64,000 nucleotides of DNA from Paraspadella gotoi (GCA_051294375.1 CM119263.1:19594304-19658303); one strand, 5' to 3'; shown: positions 24,587 to 39,471, numbered from the stretch's first letter. The notes: a model not told the origin generated them from the letters alone. Numbers and translations are program-made.

Positions 24587-25299
24587 CTATTTTTTTTGGT
24601 TTAGTATCTGTGCAAAGAGTTATAAATATACATATAAACATATATTTTCTTCATCTTTTTTGTTATTTCCAGAATTCTCCTTCCTCATTCTGCCCCTAAC
24701 TTCGTTTAAGAACTCTCCCCCGCAGACCTTTGGCTCTCCTAAGTTAGTTTAGGTTTTTCTGCTGCCAATAACAGTTGCATTAGCTCGCCACTTTTATTAG
24801 AATGGACAGAAGGCGGGGGAGAAGGAGAAGCGAAAGAAAGAAAGGGGAGTGGGGCGGGTGAGTAGAGCTAAAGCGGAGAAAAATATGAGACAAAATAAAT
24901 AATGAGGAAAATACCTCGCTTTTTCTTTTTTTTCTGCGACAACGTCAAGACTCAAGACTGAACTGCGATTTTTCGATTCAAGATTTTCCTTTCATTTTTT
25001 TCTTTCTCCTCTTCCCGTCTTTTGCAATCTCCATTTTAATTCGACGAGGGTTTAACCTTTTGAACCGAAAACAAAAGACAATAATAACTCGAAAATTGCA
25101 AAAAGGGAGCGAAAAAAAATGGATGGAAACACTTTTTTTTCCGTCTTGAGGTGACGAGGAAAGAGAAAAGAGGGAAATTCTCTTAGTTTTTTTTTTCTTT
25201 TCGTCATTCGGAGGCCATTTGTCTTTGAATTCCGACGCAAGTCGCGCCTCTTTCGGCGAACCGCGGGATTCGAGGACAAAAGGGCATCGATTTTAGTCT
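24587..25299. other. Spacer, nothing recognised
   Basis: The stretch is AT-rich then purine-rich, with several homopolymer runs. The minus-strand frame at 25052-25279 is Lys/Arg-rich and unrecognised. Confidence 0.55.
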
Positions 25300-25677
25300 C
25301 ACCTTCGGATCGCTTCAGGGCGAAGGATGGGTTTTGGACAGATGGACGATCGGAAACAGCACATAATATGAATTTGTGCTTTGACGTAATATTACTGCCC
25401 GTTGGAAAAGAACAGTGATAGCGTAATAGTGCCGTTGGCTAACGCTTCACCTTCGAACGAATGGGTTCTGGTATCCATGATCGGAACGGTTAAACGACCG
25501 GGAGCCATTCTGCCGCAGGACCCTAAGTAAGGGAAAGCGAAGCAACTAACGGCGAAAGCTCCCAGGACTCACTATGTGTGGGGGTTATCCACGCAGTCAA
25601 AGGGGCATGGCGACCCTTGCTTGGCTTGGTCACTCATAGCACATAACATAACATAACATAACATAACATAACATAAC
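25300..25677 (+). mobile_element. Candidate retroelement 3' end with (ATAAC)n tail
   Basis: A block of about 340 bp has balanced composition, unlike its low-complexity surroundings. It ends in a pure (ATAAC)n array at 25641-25677. A sharp unique block followed by a short tandem tail is the usual 3' structure of several non-LTR retrotransposon and SINE families. No reverse transcriptase, target-site duplication or pol III box was identified, so the class is open. A chance microsatellite next to unique DNA is the alternative. Confidence 0.28.
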
Positions 25678-27360
<1,683 letters not shown>

Positions 27361-27400
27361 GACGGACGGACGGACGGACGGACGGACGGACGGACGGACG
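27361..27400. repeat. (GGAC)n microsatellite
   Basis: About ten perfect gacg units. Further imperfect units extend to about 27430. Confidence 0.95.
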
Positions 27401-27557
27401 AAGATATGGACCGAAGAACGGACGGACGGAGGGAGAGACGAACGGTCGGGTGAAAGATGAGACGGACGGACCATCTGTGCTTTATGGATCCCTGATGATT
27501 CGAACAATGATGAGATTTTCTTTCATTTACGGGAGTAAGAAGAGGGTGAAAATGAGA

Positions 27558-27560
<3 letters not shown>
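27401..27560. other. Short spacer
   Basis: Imperfect GGAC units, then unique sequence leading to the next GA tract. Nothing else was seen. Confidence 0.6.

Positions 27561-27643
<83 letters not shown>
27561..27643. repeat. (GA)n microsatellite, pure
   Basis: About 41 perfect GA units. The outer end of the inverted duplication that follows lies in or at this tract. Confidence 0.97.
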
Positions 27644-28923
<1,280 letters not shown>

Positions 28924-28948
28924 NNNNNNNNNNNNNNNNNNNNNNNNN
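28924..28948. other. Assembly gap, 25 N
   Basis: Exactly 25 N at the inner edge of the left arm of inverted duplication 1. Confidence 0.99.
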
Positions 28949-29248
28949 GTTTTTTTTTTATTTCTCTATCTTTTCTTCTTCTCTCTTTTATTTCTTTTTT
29001 TCTCCTCTCTCTCTTCTTCTCGTCTGCTCTTCTTCTTCTCTACTCTCGTCTCTCCCTCGTCTCTCTCTCTCTCTTCTCTCTTTCTTTCTCTCTCTCTCTC
29101 TCTCTCTCGCTCTCTCTCTTCTCTCTCTCTCTCTTCTTTTCTCTCTTCTCTCTCTCTCTCGTCTCTCTCTCAGTTCTCCAGCACACCATTCGCAACACGC
29201 GCACATCTATTCCTGCTTCCCTCTTTTCTAATCTTTTTCGTTTCAGGG
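28949..29248. other. Spacer of inverted duplication 1
   Basis: Mostly an interrupted CT/CTT tract (about 28970-29172), then about 75 bp of unique sequence. No gene. Confidence 0.7.
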
Positions 29249-30553
29249 TCAAGAGTTTTTTTTCTTTTTTTTGTTCTTTTTGCCACGAATACGAGTCTGT
29301 CACAGACTCGGTGGTAATAATATTCTTTGACGTCCTCATCGCTCAGCGTAGACCTTTCTCTTTTCTTGCCTCTTTCTTCTCTACGCTTCGTTTCTCCCTG
29401 TTCTCTCCGCCTATGCCTTCGGTCTTTACGATTCGTTTCTCCACTTTCTTTTCTCTCGTGCTCTCTCCGGCTCTAATCGACTTCGCCTGCCTCTGATCTT
29501 ATGCGCCGTCCTCGCGGTCCTCTTGCGCGTCGGCAGGTCGGGCCTGAAAAAAAGCCTCTACTGTTACGTAGATATTATCTAAAGTGTATCATAATAATCA
29601 CAAGTATATACGCACGTGCTGGTGCTGCTATATGTACGCTAAAGTATTTACCACATGCTGCCTTCTCTCTCTTCTCTCTCTCTCTCTGTCTCTCTCTACT
29701 CTCTTCTCCTTATCTCCCTAGTCGTGAGTGTTGGAGGTTTTGATTCCTCTTCTGTGTTGACGAGTTAAACAAGGAGTTAGTTCGCACGGATTCCCTTTTT
29801 TCACATAATAATCGTAATACCAACGGACCATTGTTTGGCCCCTGTTCCGTGCTTTCATCGTCTTCTGTCCTCGTGCGTCGGCGTGTCCTTTTTTGACGAG
29901 GCTTCATCTTGATCATGCTTCGGCTTTCGTTCGTCGTGTCGGTCGTCTGCGATCCGTCCGTGCAGTCGTCTCCACAGTTTCTCGAGGTCAATCTGTCAGT
30001 GGATATTGTTCGTATATCGCCTCGCAGCGCGAATGTCCGTCATTCACGGACAGATTCAATGTCACCGCCAACATGAGCTCTTGAAGATTGTCGTTGCTGT
30101 ATCGGACTGAGATTATTTAATCTGGATGCTTCCTTTTCGTCTTTTTTTATTACACCGTCAGCTTTGAGGTCTTGCGTAAATGACCAAGTTTCCTTCTCTC
30201 GATTTCGTTAACAACTATTCTTTCTCATCTTTCATTGTCTTCGTATTCAGGTTGTCGTTAGTCGTCAGTCTTAGTCAATCTTCGTAATTGTTTCATACTT
30301 CTTGTCATCGTTCTTTCGACGACTCTATCGGATGTTTTTTTCTTTGGTGCTCTAACGGTTCGTAGTTCGTCGACTGGTCGCCAATTCGCGCACGCAACGG
30401 CTCGTCTCTGCACCTGCCAGCGTCTGAGCGTTGAATCTGCTGTTGTTGCATAGATGCTTTTAGAACCGTGGCTGTGTCTTCTTTTCAGTCTCGCATTATT
30501 TCTCGATACTATCCTTCGTTGTTTTTTTTTTTTCTCGAAGTTCCGTCTCTCAG
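29249..30553 (-). repeat. Inverted duplication 1, right arm (noisy copy)
   Basis: It matches the reverse complement of 27640-28923 over long blocks, for example around gaatctgctgttgttgca and gcccctgttccgtg. Many single extra bases are scattered through it. Similarity is poor at about 29420-29640. The excess of insertions over substitutions resembles uncorrected long-read sequence. The 159-codon minus frame at 30258-30737 partly lies in this noisy copy and is not credible as a gene. Confidence 0.8.
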
Positions 30554-32422
30554 CTGAGATAGAAAGATGTGAGAATAAAGATGAGGAGACAATGGTGTGA
30601 GGATCTCTAAAGAGTGAAAGAAGAAAAAGAAAACATCGGAGACTGAGATTCGGAATTTTCGCGTCTCGACGATTTCCGTTTAAAAATAAAACAATCGAGA
30701 TTTGCATTGCAGAATAAACGCGTCTCTTTTCACACACAACAGACAGGGACTGGGATTCTGTACGTGTGTGAAAGGAGTGCGAAAGGAAGGAAACGAAAAG
30801 AAAAAAAGGAAAGGAAAAAAGAAAATTCAGATTTTAACGTTAAAAAAAAGATGGCGACCATCGAAAATGTAATCAAAACGAATCAAATATGCGATTCAAA
30901 TGGTCGCCGTTTTGCGGAACTGCTCCTTCGTTTCTTTGCCACATTTTGCAATTTTCTTCACAAAACTGGCTTCGCCTTTAAAAAAAAAAAGAAAAGAACG
31001 AGAATGCTGCGTTGAAAAAAAAAAGCGAGAAAGAAAGTAAAGGAAAATGATGCAAGCATAACACGTTCGCAGAAAATGAGAAGACGGAAGAAAAAAAAGG
31101 AAGACGGAGAGAAAAGAGAGGAAAAGAGAGAAAAGAATTATGAAGGAAATAAAGTCGCGAAAGAAGGAAAGAAGAAATTCGTCTGAAAAAAAGAAATAAC
31201 CAGAGAAGAAAAAAAAAAAAAAGGAAATAAAAAAGAACGACAACGCGAAAAGAAAATTAATGAGGCGAGCGGGCGGGGGGGGGGAAGGATGGGGGCGGAA
31301 GGGAGAAAGCGACGAAGAAACGAAGATAAGACAATGAGAAAATAATTAAATGATGGAACCGAAAAAGGGTTGAGGGTTTGTGGAAGAAATGGGAGAAGAC
31401 GGAGGAGGAGGATGAGGAGGAGGATTAAAAGGAGGCACAGGAGGAGGGTAACAGGCGAGGATATAAAAGGCAAAATCTATGAATGAGAATGAGAGAGAGA
31501 GGCAGAGAGAGAGAAAGAGGTCGATGACACGATATGATGCGATAAACAAAAATTAAACAGATAAAAACAGAGAAAAAACCGGGCGCGCGAGAAACAGAGA
31601 GACAGAGAGCCACAGAGGGAGAGCGAGAGATAGAAAGAGAGACGCGGAAAAGGAGAGAAAAAAAAGGGAGAGAAAGACTGAGAAGGAAGGAGGGAAAGAG
31701 ATTATGCGTGTCCATGAAACGGCGTAATAAAGACCATCAAAATGTCGTTATGGCTTTTGAAATAAATAAAAGCAAACGGGTGTCGCCATCTCAGAAATTG
31801 CGCAAATAAATCGCTGTTGACCCCTAAAATCTGACGCCACGTGACGCCCAAAATCGGCGTCGTAATTGGACGCCGCAATTCGAAGCCAAATTCGAAGGCG
31901 ATTAGTCGATGCGGATGACGACGCCCTCTGTACTGGCACAGAAACTGAGGTTGTTTCTTCAGTCGCTGATATATTTGACGAAGAGACTGGATGAACGATG
32001 GCACGATTCTTTATTCACGGTGAGGCCGATGAGGGCGGGGCAAATAGGATACTAGCGTCAGTTATAAGACGACGTCTGCAAGAGCTGGAGATTCGCACTC
32101 AGAAGAGAGAACACGAATCATCAACTCTTCGATTCCGAGATATTTTGACATTTTTGCGTCGGGTAACACTATTATTATCCCAATTATTATATTCGTTAAA
32201 GTAAAAAGAATTGACTTAGTGAGTCGATAGGATTCTTAACTAAAACCGAATCCTTCCTCCTTCCGTCCCGAACTCACCCTCCCCTTACCCTTCCTTACTC
32301 ACCGTCCCTTACCTCCGTCGTCAATCCTCACGGAGAACTGTCAGAGAAACCTTTTCGATTATTTTTTCGTCCTCACCATCTTCCACCTTTAACCCTAAAG
32401 CGCACTCGCTCTCGTTCTCTCT
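30554..32422. other. Purine-rich spacer
   Basis: A/G-rich sequence with poly-A runs, a poly-G run near 31274-31285 and interrupted GA at 31489-31690. A stretch of normal composition at about 31750-32200 carries a 68-codon plus frame (31998-32204) and a 100-codon minus frame (31702-32004). Neither is recognised. Confidence 0.55.
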
Positions 32423-32569
32423 NNNNNNNNNNNNNNNNNNNNNNNNNNNNNNNNNNNNNNNNNNNNNNNNNNNNNNNNNNNNNNNNNNNNNNNNNNNNNN
32501 NNNNNNNNNNNNNNNNNNNNNNNNNNNNNNNNNNNNNNNNNNNNNNNNNNNNNNNNNNNNNNNNNNNNN
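32423..32569. other. Assembly gap, 147 N
   Basis: A run of 147 unknown bases following a CT tract. Confidence 0.99.
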
Positions 32570-33000
32570 AACGTCGGGGAGAATATCGCATTCCTCCACC
32601 CCTGGCCCCGTTGGCCTCCCGGCCCGCGACGCCCCTAACTAACACAGCCCCTTCCCTCCGGACCTCCCCACCCCAATCTTTTCTACTGGCAATACTGCCC
32701 ATCTTCACCCCTCAACCACACCCCCGGAGAGACTTTCTCCGGTGTGCCAGATTCGACCCGCGCTATCAGATCGTGACTTGAGCTCGAGCGTTGGAGAGGC
32801 GAAGCGAGGACCGTCTCTCGGTCCTTGACCGAAGGAGAGAGAGAGTTTTCTCATTCCCTAAAGGACCTGAGCGATCGTTATGAGCCAATGACGGCCATCA
32901 TTTTGGATCAGGAGGAGTCAACGGACCGAAAGGGAAGGAGCGGTGGGCATAATTGTGGGTCACGATTACCAAATGGCCGTTGGGGCGGAAAAGGGAAAAG
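32570..33000. other. Spacer, nothing recognised
   Basis: Moderately GC-rich unique sequence. The frames are short and unrecognised. The minus frame running through the adjacent gap is not informative. Confidence 0.55.
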
Positions 33001-33387
33001 ATTGACTCAAAAAATTTTCATACGTAATTTGAATTTTTTTGGGTTGTATACTAAACTTAAATCCTAACGTTAAAAGTTTACAAAAAGTGTTTTCTCTATA
33101 GCGAAAATGAGATTAATGCCAGAGTCAAAAAACAAAGTATACCAACATTTCCTCTACGAATACATCCGTCCCTTCGGTTGACCTGTTTATATTTTCCCTC
33201 TGCCATTTTCCCGCGTTCTCTTTGTCCGAAGCGGCGATATTCATCCCCTTGAGTTGACGTGTTTATTTCTCGATCCTTTGTTCGTTTCTCTTTTTTTTTT
33301 TTATTCGCGTCCCTCGCCGATCGGGTTTCCCTTTGCCTCCCCTTGTCATTCGTCTCTTCGAGGCGAATAAATCTTTTTTTAAAATCG
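33001..33387 (+). repeat. Inverted duplication 2, left arm
   Basis: The reverse complement lies at 33761-34140. The match covers essentially the whole arm, with a few one-base indels, for example around gcggcgatattcatcc, and differing poly-T length. The arm ends exactly at a 25-N gap. Confidence 0.9.
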
Positions 33388-33412
33388 NNNNNNNNNNNNN
33401 NNNNNNNNNNNN
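33388..33412. other. Assembly gap, 25 N
   Basis: Exactly 25 N at the inner edge of the left arm of inverted duplication 2. Confidence 0.99.
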
Positions 33413-33447
<35 letters not shown>

Positions 33448-33760
33448 GGATGTAAACTGTCACGAGGATTTTTTTCGAGATGGCTGGTCCGCGGGTTCAC
33501 AGGCCAACGGCGCGAACGAGATAAGGAAAGCGTCGACGCTGGGATGAACAGAGCAAAAGGTGAAGGGGGGGGCGTGAGTGAAAGAGATCGCTGCTTGGTT
33601 GGCGCTTGGTTGGCGGCTTGGTAGGGCTCATACTTGGCTGAATGGAAAAAAGCCGGAAAGTAGAAGTTACAATCAATTGACTCACGATGTAAACCCCCCC
33701 CCCAATTTGCGCGGCGACACGGCGACACGGCGAGATCGCCACGGATCTTGACGCCGCCAC
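33413..33760. other. Spacer of inverted duplication 2
   Basis: A short CT tract, about 250 bp of unique sequence, a run of nine C near 33697 and a small ggcgacac doublet. No gene. Confidence 0.7.
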
Positions 33761-34140
33761 GATTTTAAAAAAAGATTTATTCGCCTCGAAGAGACGAATG
33801 ACAAGGGGAAGGCAAAGGGAAACCCGATCGGCGAGGGACGCGAATAAAAAAAAAGAGAAACGAACAAAGGATCGAGAAATAAACACGTCACTGAAGGGGA
33901 TGAATAGTCGCCGGCTTCGGACAAAGAGAACGCGGGAAAATGGCAGAGGAAAATATAAACAGGTCAACCGATGGGACGGATGTATTCGTAGAGGAAATGT
34001 TGGTATACTTTGTTTTTGACTCTGGCATTAATCTCATTTTCGCTATAGAGAAACACTTTTTGTAAACTTTTAACGTTATGATTTAAGTTTAGTATACAAC
34101 CAAAAAAATTCAAATACGTATGAAAATTTTTTGAGTCAAT
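33761..34140 (-). repeat. Inverted duplication 2, right arm
   Basis: This is the reverse complement of 33001-33387. Past 34140 the sequence no longer matches the left flank, so the duplicated unit is about 385 bp. Matching frames on the two arms arise from the duplication. Confidence 0.9.
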
Positions 34141-34803
34141 TTTCCACGGTTCCTTTTTTACATCGATTTACTCGGCATGGAGTTGCACAAGAATGAGATT
34201 GCCGGGATACGTTTCCGGACCTTTGGGCTACACAAAAAATGGTAATCAAATTTTCCTAATGCACAGTGTTTTTTATAAATTTAATATTAAAATTAGCTAT
34301 ATAAAATCAATAAAGTAAATAAAAAAATTTTTTAAAAATGGTTTAATTTTTTAAAAAATGAAAATAATCATCCATCACCATAATCTGATGAACAATTTAC
34401 TTTCGTTTGAGTCCATAACCAGTTAATTCTATCTTAATAGTTTATTTGTAATTAATTTTCTTTTATTAAAATATATTTTAATTTTTTTTCAAAAATATAA
34501 TATTAAATTAAAAAATTATACTATGCAAATGATTGAAAGAAAAATTTTATGATTATAAGGGACTTACCTAACCTAATATAAGGCTTCAAATACATATATA
34601 GTAAGTTTATTATAATGATGTTTTTGACATAGAAAATAATAATTTATGAAAATTAAATATATGAAAAAAATTTAACTTTGAATTTTTTTTTAGCATAATA
34701 AACATAATTATTAATTAATTTGTTTCATGACTGCTTTAATACTACTGCGTCAGGTTGTATCATTCTCATTATAAATAATTTTATAAACTTTTTTTATTAG
34801 TTT
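34141..34803. other. AT-rich spacer
   Basis: Strongly AT-rich sequence without long frames. No RNA gene or promoter could be recognised. Confidence 0.6.
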
Positions 34804-35009
34804 AGTTAATACTGACTGCTATATTTACTTACTTTTGACAAAATCCAAAAATTACTGGTTATTAAAAATTATGTATGAAACAGACGAAACTTTTTTTTCA
34901 ATCAACATGCTATTTAATTGTTTGAACTGATTATAATATTAATCGTCTTGGACAAAATTTAAAAAAGTTTTAAACAATCCCAAGACTAGACATTTTAAGG
35001 TTGTTCAAA
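34804..35009 (+). repeat. Diverged inverted pair, left copy
   Basis: This stretch matches the reverse complement of 37877-38090 with substitutions and small indels. Shared blocks include atttacttacttttgacaaa, attaaaaattatgtatg, cagacgaaa, ggacaaaatttaaaaa and aaggttgtt. Identity by eye is about 75-85%. The substitution-rich divergence suggests genuine old copies, possibly terminal inverted repeats or two opposed copies of one dispersed repeat. Confidence 0.75.
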
Positions 35010-37353
35010 TGGTATAAATATTTGATTATTCGGTGTATTCTAGGCTTTAGTAGGTTTTTAGATTCTTTATATTACAGTGTAGCCTGCTATGTTGTTAATA
35101 TATGCTATTTACAGGTGAAATGGAAGGCGTGTCGTTCATATTATTAGTACTAGTTGTAATTCCGTTGCTGATTGCATGTTTGCGATCGTTTGTCTGGTGC
35201 CATGTTGCGCGCGACATTGCTTGGGCCATATGAGTATTCTATTAAAACAACTCAAAATTGATATATAAAACCCTCATTCTCTGCTCGTTCACTATCTTCT
35301 CCTCTTCGTTTCAATGCATCTCATCTCTCTCTCTTCATCGATCCGCTCTCATTACTATCATTTTTTCTTAAAGTTTTTGAAAAAATCCGTTTTTCACTTT
35401 TTCCTCTCTCTTTCTTAACTCTCTATCACTCTCTCTATTCCTTCGGAGCACTTACCAGCCCTAGAGGGGAAACACGAAGTTTCTCACCTGTTTTCTGCGT
35501 GTAGATCCACCTTATCTTGTGCCTGACTTTTTTCTTTAATTTTTACTTTGTTATATTTCGCTTATTCGTCAGTAATTCCGACATCATTGGTTAAACTAAA
35601 AAAAGGAAGTACAAAAATATATGGAAACCTCCAAGGGACGAAGAACTCATTCGTCGTCTGTAAAAGAATATGTGGAACGAAAAACAAGACGATCATGATC
35701 GAACTGACGGAAAAAGAAAAGACGACAGACGAAGAAAAGAATGAGTAGAAGACGACCAAAGACAGTATTAAACGAGCTTTATGTCTAATTGTATTATAAA
35801 ATCAAAGAATAATGAGAGGAATAAAGCCGGGTTCCGTCAACTAGACAACAATATATTGGGGAACTAAAATTGCTCAGAAAGTGACAATCAGTTAGTTACA
35901 ACAGATCGAGCACTGAGATGGCCTACTAGTTGATTCAATTAAAATGCAGAAACGACAGAAATACAAAACAGAAGAACATGGAGGAATTAAAATCTCATGA
36001 GAGAGTATAGACTGTTCTATGACTCCACCACACGACAATTTGAAAGTGGACGCCGGGAACAGATGGCGACCGACGTTTGCCAACAAAACGAACGACGACC
36101 ACCACCAACAACCACAACAACGGACGACGACGACGACGAATAGGCCGACGTTCCCCAAAGTCCGACGAAATGAAAAGAGAGAAATATCCTCTCCTATATT
36201 TTCCAATTTCAACGCCGACGTTTCCTTGGTCTTCGCGTGGATTTCTATTTTTTTTAACTTACGTTCCACTTTCTCCGCCCAGGTTTTCTTACTATAATGA
36301 ATGATAGTTATTATTAATTCTAGTTATATGTATATTATTTGCTTTTTCTCACTGTTTTTTATTTATTTTAGAGTTGTATAGTTTTACATATTGAGTACGT
36401 TGTATAAGTTTTTTATCTTGAAATGTACAGATGAGTACTCACTCGACTTGATAATTATTGTAGAATTGTGTCGCTCAGGTACCTGATCATGTCTTATAGT
36501 GTGTTTATATATTCGGAGATAATTAACTACGGAAGTGACGAGAGTAAATTTTGTCATTTCATTGAGTACAAACGATTTTTATTTTTATTTTACTCTTGAA
36601 TTAAATAGTCGAATTCTAATTCTTTAATTGTTTTTTCTCGATTGTCTTCCGTCACGACTTACTCTTTCCTTTTCTTATTCACTTTTCTTACTGATTACTA
36701 ACGAGGTGCTTCAGACATAATTAATAAAATCTATATATATCACAGACCTCGGAAATTAAATCGCCATTTTCGAAAAGTTTCTTTTAATTCTAGGTCTGAC
36801 CGTCGCGTAGTTGGCGGAGACGTCGTACAAGACTAAACCTACGGCACACATTCTTCTCTGTCGATAACTCAGAATTATTTCTTCATTTACTGGAGAAAAC
36901 ATCGAAATTGGCGTTAATTTTGATGAGCGATGACGTTTGCAGGATACAAACGTAGGTTTTTTTTTGTCGCGACAGCGTTTTTCTGCAGGCTGGCCGTCCA
37001 CTCGACGCTGTGCGTCATTTTGTCCACGGCTGCAGTTGCTGACTCGTCCTATTTTGTCTTTTGACAGAATTCGCCAACCGCTCAGAGCATTGGGCGTTAC
37101 GCAGGGGTGATGGTATTGTGTTGCTTTGCTTGGGATCGGCTGATCAGATAAAGATTATGCGGGATCGTCCGTTCACTCGATGATCTATCCATTCACAGGA
37201 TTGTTGGATGATAAATAATGATTATTCCCTTTATAAAGGTTGTTATATTTAAGATTATCAATACATTCACAGTCATGAAGTCTTGCTTTGTCAAATATGA
37301 TCAGCAGTTAAGTAATTTTTAAAAATTTTATATGATAAACAGCGTATAATCAA
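35010..37353. other. Interior of the diverged inverted pair
   Basis: AT-rich sequence with no transposase-like frame. It contains a CT-rich stretch (35282-35440), a GAC/ACC-rich patch at 36095-36150 whose frames are Thr/Asp-rich translations, and CpG-richer sequence at 36770-37090. If this is a transposon interior, it has lost its coding region. Confidence 0.5.
35120..35233 (+). CDS. Small hydrophobic ORF, unsupported
   Basis: Thirty-seven codons begin with ATG just after an acceptor-like tatttacag. The first 20 residues are strongly hydrophobic (FILLVLVVIPLLIACL), like a signal anchor, followed by a short tail with Cys, His and Arg. No homologue is recognised. The ORF is too short to call on composition alone, and it lies inside the inverted-pair interval. 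Confidence 0.1.
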   Translation: MEGVSFILLVLVVIPLLIACLRSFVWCHVARDIAWAI

Positions 37354-37537
37354 GCTTTTTCTTTGCAGTTAAAGATAATGAATGATATTTTTTTTTTACA
37401 GACAAGAAGGTAGAAGCGTCCAGACTTGTTTATATCAAGCTGAAAACATTTTTATTATTTATTATTTTTGTTATTTAAAACATTTTCAGCTACTACAAAT
37501 TTGCTTGTTTTTTAGCTTTAACTGTAAAATACAAAGC
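37354..37537. repeat. Imperfect palindrome, MITE-like
   Basis: The two halves share blocks in inverted order: cagttaaag with ctttaactg, and agctgaaaa with ttttcagct, around an AT-rich centre near 37463. Extensive but imperfect self-complementarity over about 185 bp, with no coding capacity, is typical of foldback or MITE-type elements. No target-site duplication was identified. Confidence 0.4.
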
Positions 37538-37876
37538 AATTATAAAGGTTAGAGAAAATTTAATGGTAATTAAAATTAATTCAGACTTTCCCCTCTTTTT
37601 TAATTACAAAGATAAAACAAAAATTTTATATGCACTTCATTGAAATTTGTAATGCCAAACTGTTACTTTTAACATCGTATTAAAATCGATAGTGCGCTTA
37701 TAGATTTATTGGAATAAATTTTAACCAAACTTTCTAGAAATGTCTCATGAGTTAGGGCTTTAGATTGATACCTTACAGCCGCAGCGACCTTGCCTAACCA
37801 GTTCAAGTCTTTTTTTTCAAAAAGATATCAAGAAATACTTTTTTTGTTATTACTTTTTTTGCATCTTGCAGTTTTT
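37538..37876. other. AT-rich spacer
   Basis: AT-rich sequence. A pol III B-box-like agttcaagtct followed by a T run lies at 37800-37815, but no matching A-box or fold was found. Confidence 0.5.
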
Positions 37877-38090
37877 TTAACAACCTAACTTTTGGCCTTA
37901 AAAATGTGCTAGTTGGGATTGGTTTAAACTTTTTAAATTTTGTCCAAGGATAATATTATATCAGTTCAAAGAGGCAATGGTAAATAGATTGATTTAAAAA
38001 AAGTTTTCGTCTGTTTGCATACATAATTTTTAATACGCTGTAATTTTTGGATTTTGTCAAAAGTAAGTAAATAAGAGTCAGTAATTACTA
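37877..38090 (-). repeat. Diverged inverted pair, right copy
   Basis: This is the counterpart of 34804-35009 in opposite orientation. It ends abruptly against an interrupted (GA)n tract, so any target-site duplication on this side is obscured. Confidence 0.75.
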
Positions 38091-38286
38091 GAGAGAGAGA
38101 GAGAGAGAGACACTGACAAAGACAGAGATCTAAAAGAAAAAGAGAGAGAATGCTCGCAGTCACGAACATGAGAGAGAGCAAGTGGGAAAGAGAAAAGAAA
38201 AAGGTGAGAGTTTTGGAAAGAGAAAAAGAGAGAGAGAGAGAGAGAAATATAGAGAGAGAGAGAGGGAGATAAAAAGGAAGAGAGAG
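38091..38286. repeat. Interrupted (GA)n tract
   Basis: Purine-rich sequence with several GA runs separated by short non-repeat pieces. No gene. Confidence 0.8.
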
Positions 38287-38580
38287 CGCTAGATCTTTAT
38301 TGTATAAATAGCCCTCCTCGCCCGGAGGTGTTTACCCAAAGAGGCGATTTGGCTGATATCGATGGTGTCGTTGTTGTTTGTTTGTTTTTTTCTTTTTCGT
38401 TTCCGCTCGAATCCAACGACGACGAAGATCGAACGACATCTCACGGGGTTTTTTTACTCTAGCGTCACGTGATGACAATGTTTTTATTTTTAGTTTTTTT
38501 TATAAGGAACGTTTGTTTGTTATTTTATTGCGGACATGAAACGCCTGCCTCGTCGTGGCTGCTCGTCGTGCTCCTCGTTT

Positions 38581-38611
<31 letters not shown>

Positions 38612-39383
38612 CAACGACTGGAAATGTCGTCGTTTCGCATTAACGCTGTTGCACCGATTGTTGTACATTGTCGTCGTTGTCGTCGTCGTCGGTAATAAAC
38701 TAATTCCCATGCGGTTTTGACAGAAAAAGGGAAAAACTTTTCACGAAATTTTTCGTCCGTGAAAAAGAGCCGAAGTGAAGGGAAACACCATTCACGCCAT
38801 CTTTCGTCTTCAGACGTTGGCGGAATGGAGAATATTTCGTCTCGCGCCGTCGGCAATCTCTCTTTTTGAATTCCAGGTATCGCCAACTTCTGCATTTCGG
38901 CTCCTGACCTTCGTATCCTAGCAACCGAATCTCGCCTTTTAATTTTTTATTTCCTGTCTGAAAACATCAGAATTTCGGTAACAAGACCCAATGACCCATA
39001 TGTTTCAGCTTCTCACTATTTTCATCATGTATATCTAGATGATTAATTTTCTTTTATCGGATCGTATTTAGCGATTTTTCTATGTTATGCATTTCAGGTT
39101 GTGAGTTCCTAATTTATTCCGTCGCCTCTACCGTACCAGGATTTTCTTGACTCACGACGTCTGACTGTCAGCATCGCTATTCCGTAGTCGAGCAACGGAT
39201 TCCCAACGTTTGTCAATTTCAAAGTCCGCTGCTTCTCTACTCCCGGCCTCCGTCGCCTGGGGATCGGCGATCGAATCCCGTCATCTGGATTCAGCGCCAC
39301 GCCTCTTACCCTAGAAATTACCCGCGTCGCTGTTGCTGCGTCTTAATTTCTAGGTCTCCTCGTCATTAATAGTTTCTCCTTTT

Positions 39384-39388
<5 letters not shown>
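38287..39388. other. Spacer with (GTC)n
   Basis: A (GTC)n array at 38581-38609 with smaller ones to 38691, then moderately GC-rich unique sequence. Minus frames at 38608-38895 and 39109-39300 are of normal complexity but unrecognised. Confidence 0.5.

Positions 39389-39465
<77 letters not shown>
39389..39465. repeat. (CT)n microsatellite, pure
   Basis: About 38 uninterrupted CT units. Confidence 0.97.

Positions 39466-39471
<6 letters not shown>

Noticed and set aside
29501-30737. Frames of 60-160 codons in the right arm of inverted duplication 1
   Set aside because: They lie wholly or mainly in the insertion-rich copy, where frames are shifted relative to the clean copy and cannot be trusted.
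37796-37815. Possible pol III gene: agttcaagtct followed by a T run
   Set aside because: No A-box at the right distance, and the T stem does not close; a chance B-box match is likely.
39240-39300. Second tRNA-like B-box on the minus strand near 39265
   Set aside because: The gattcgatcgc match is poor and an A-box-like string lies too close for a tRNA or SINE.
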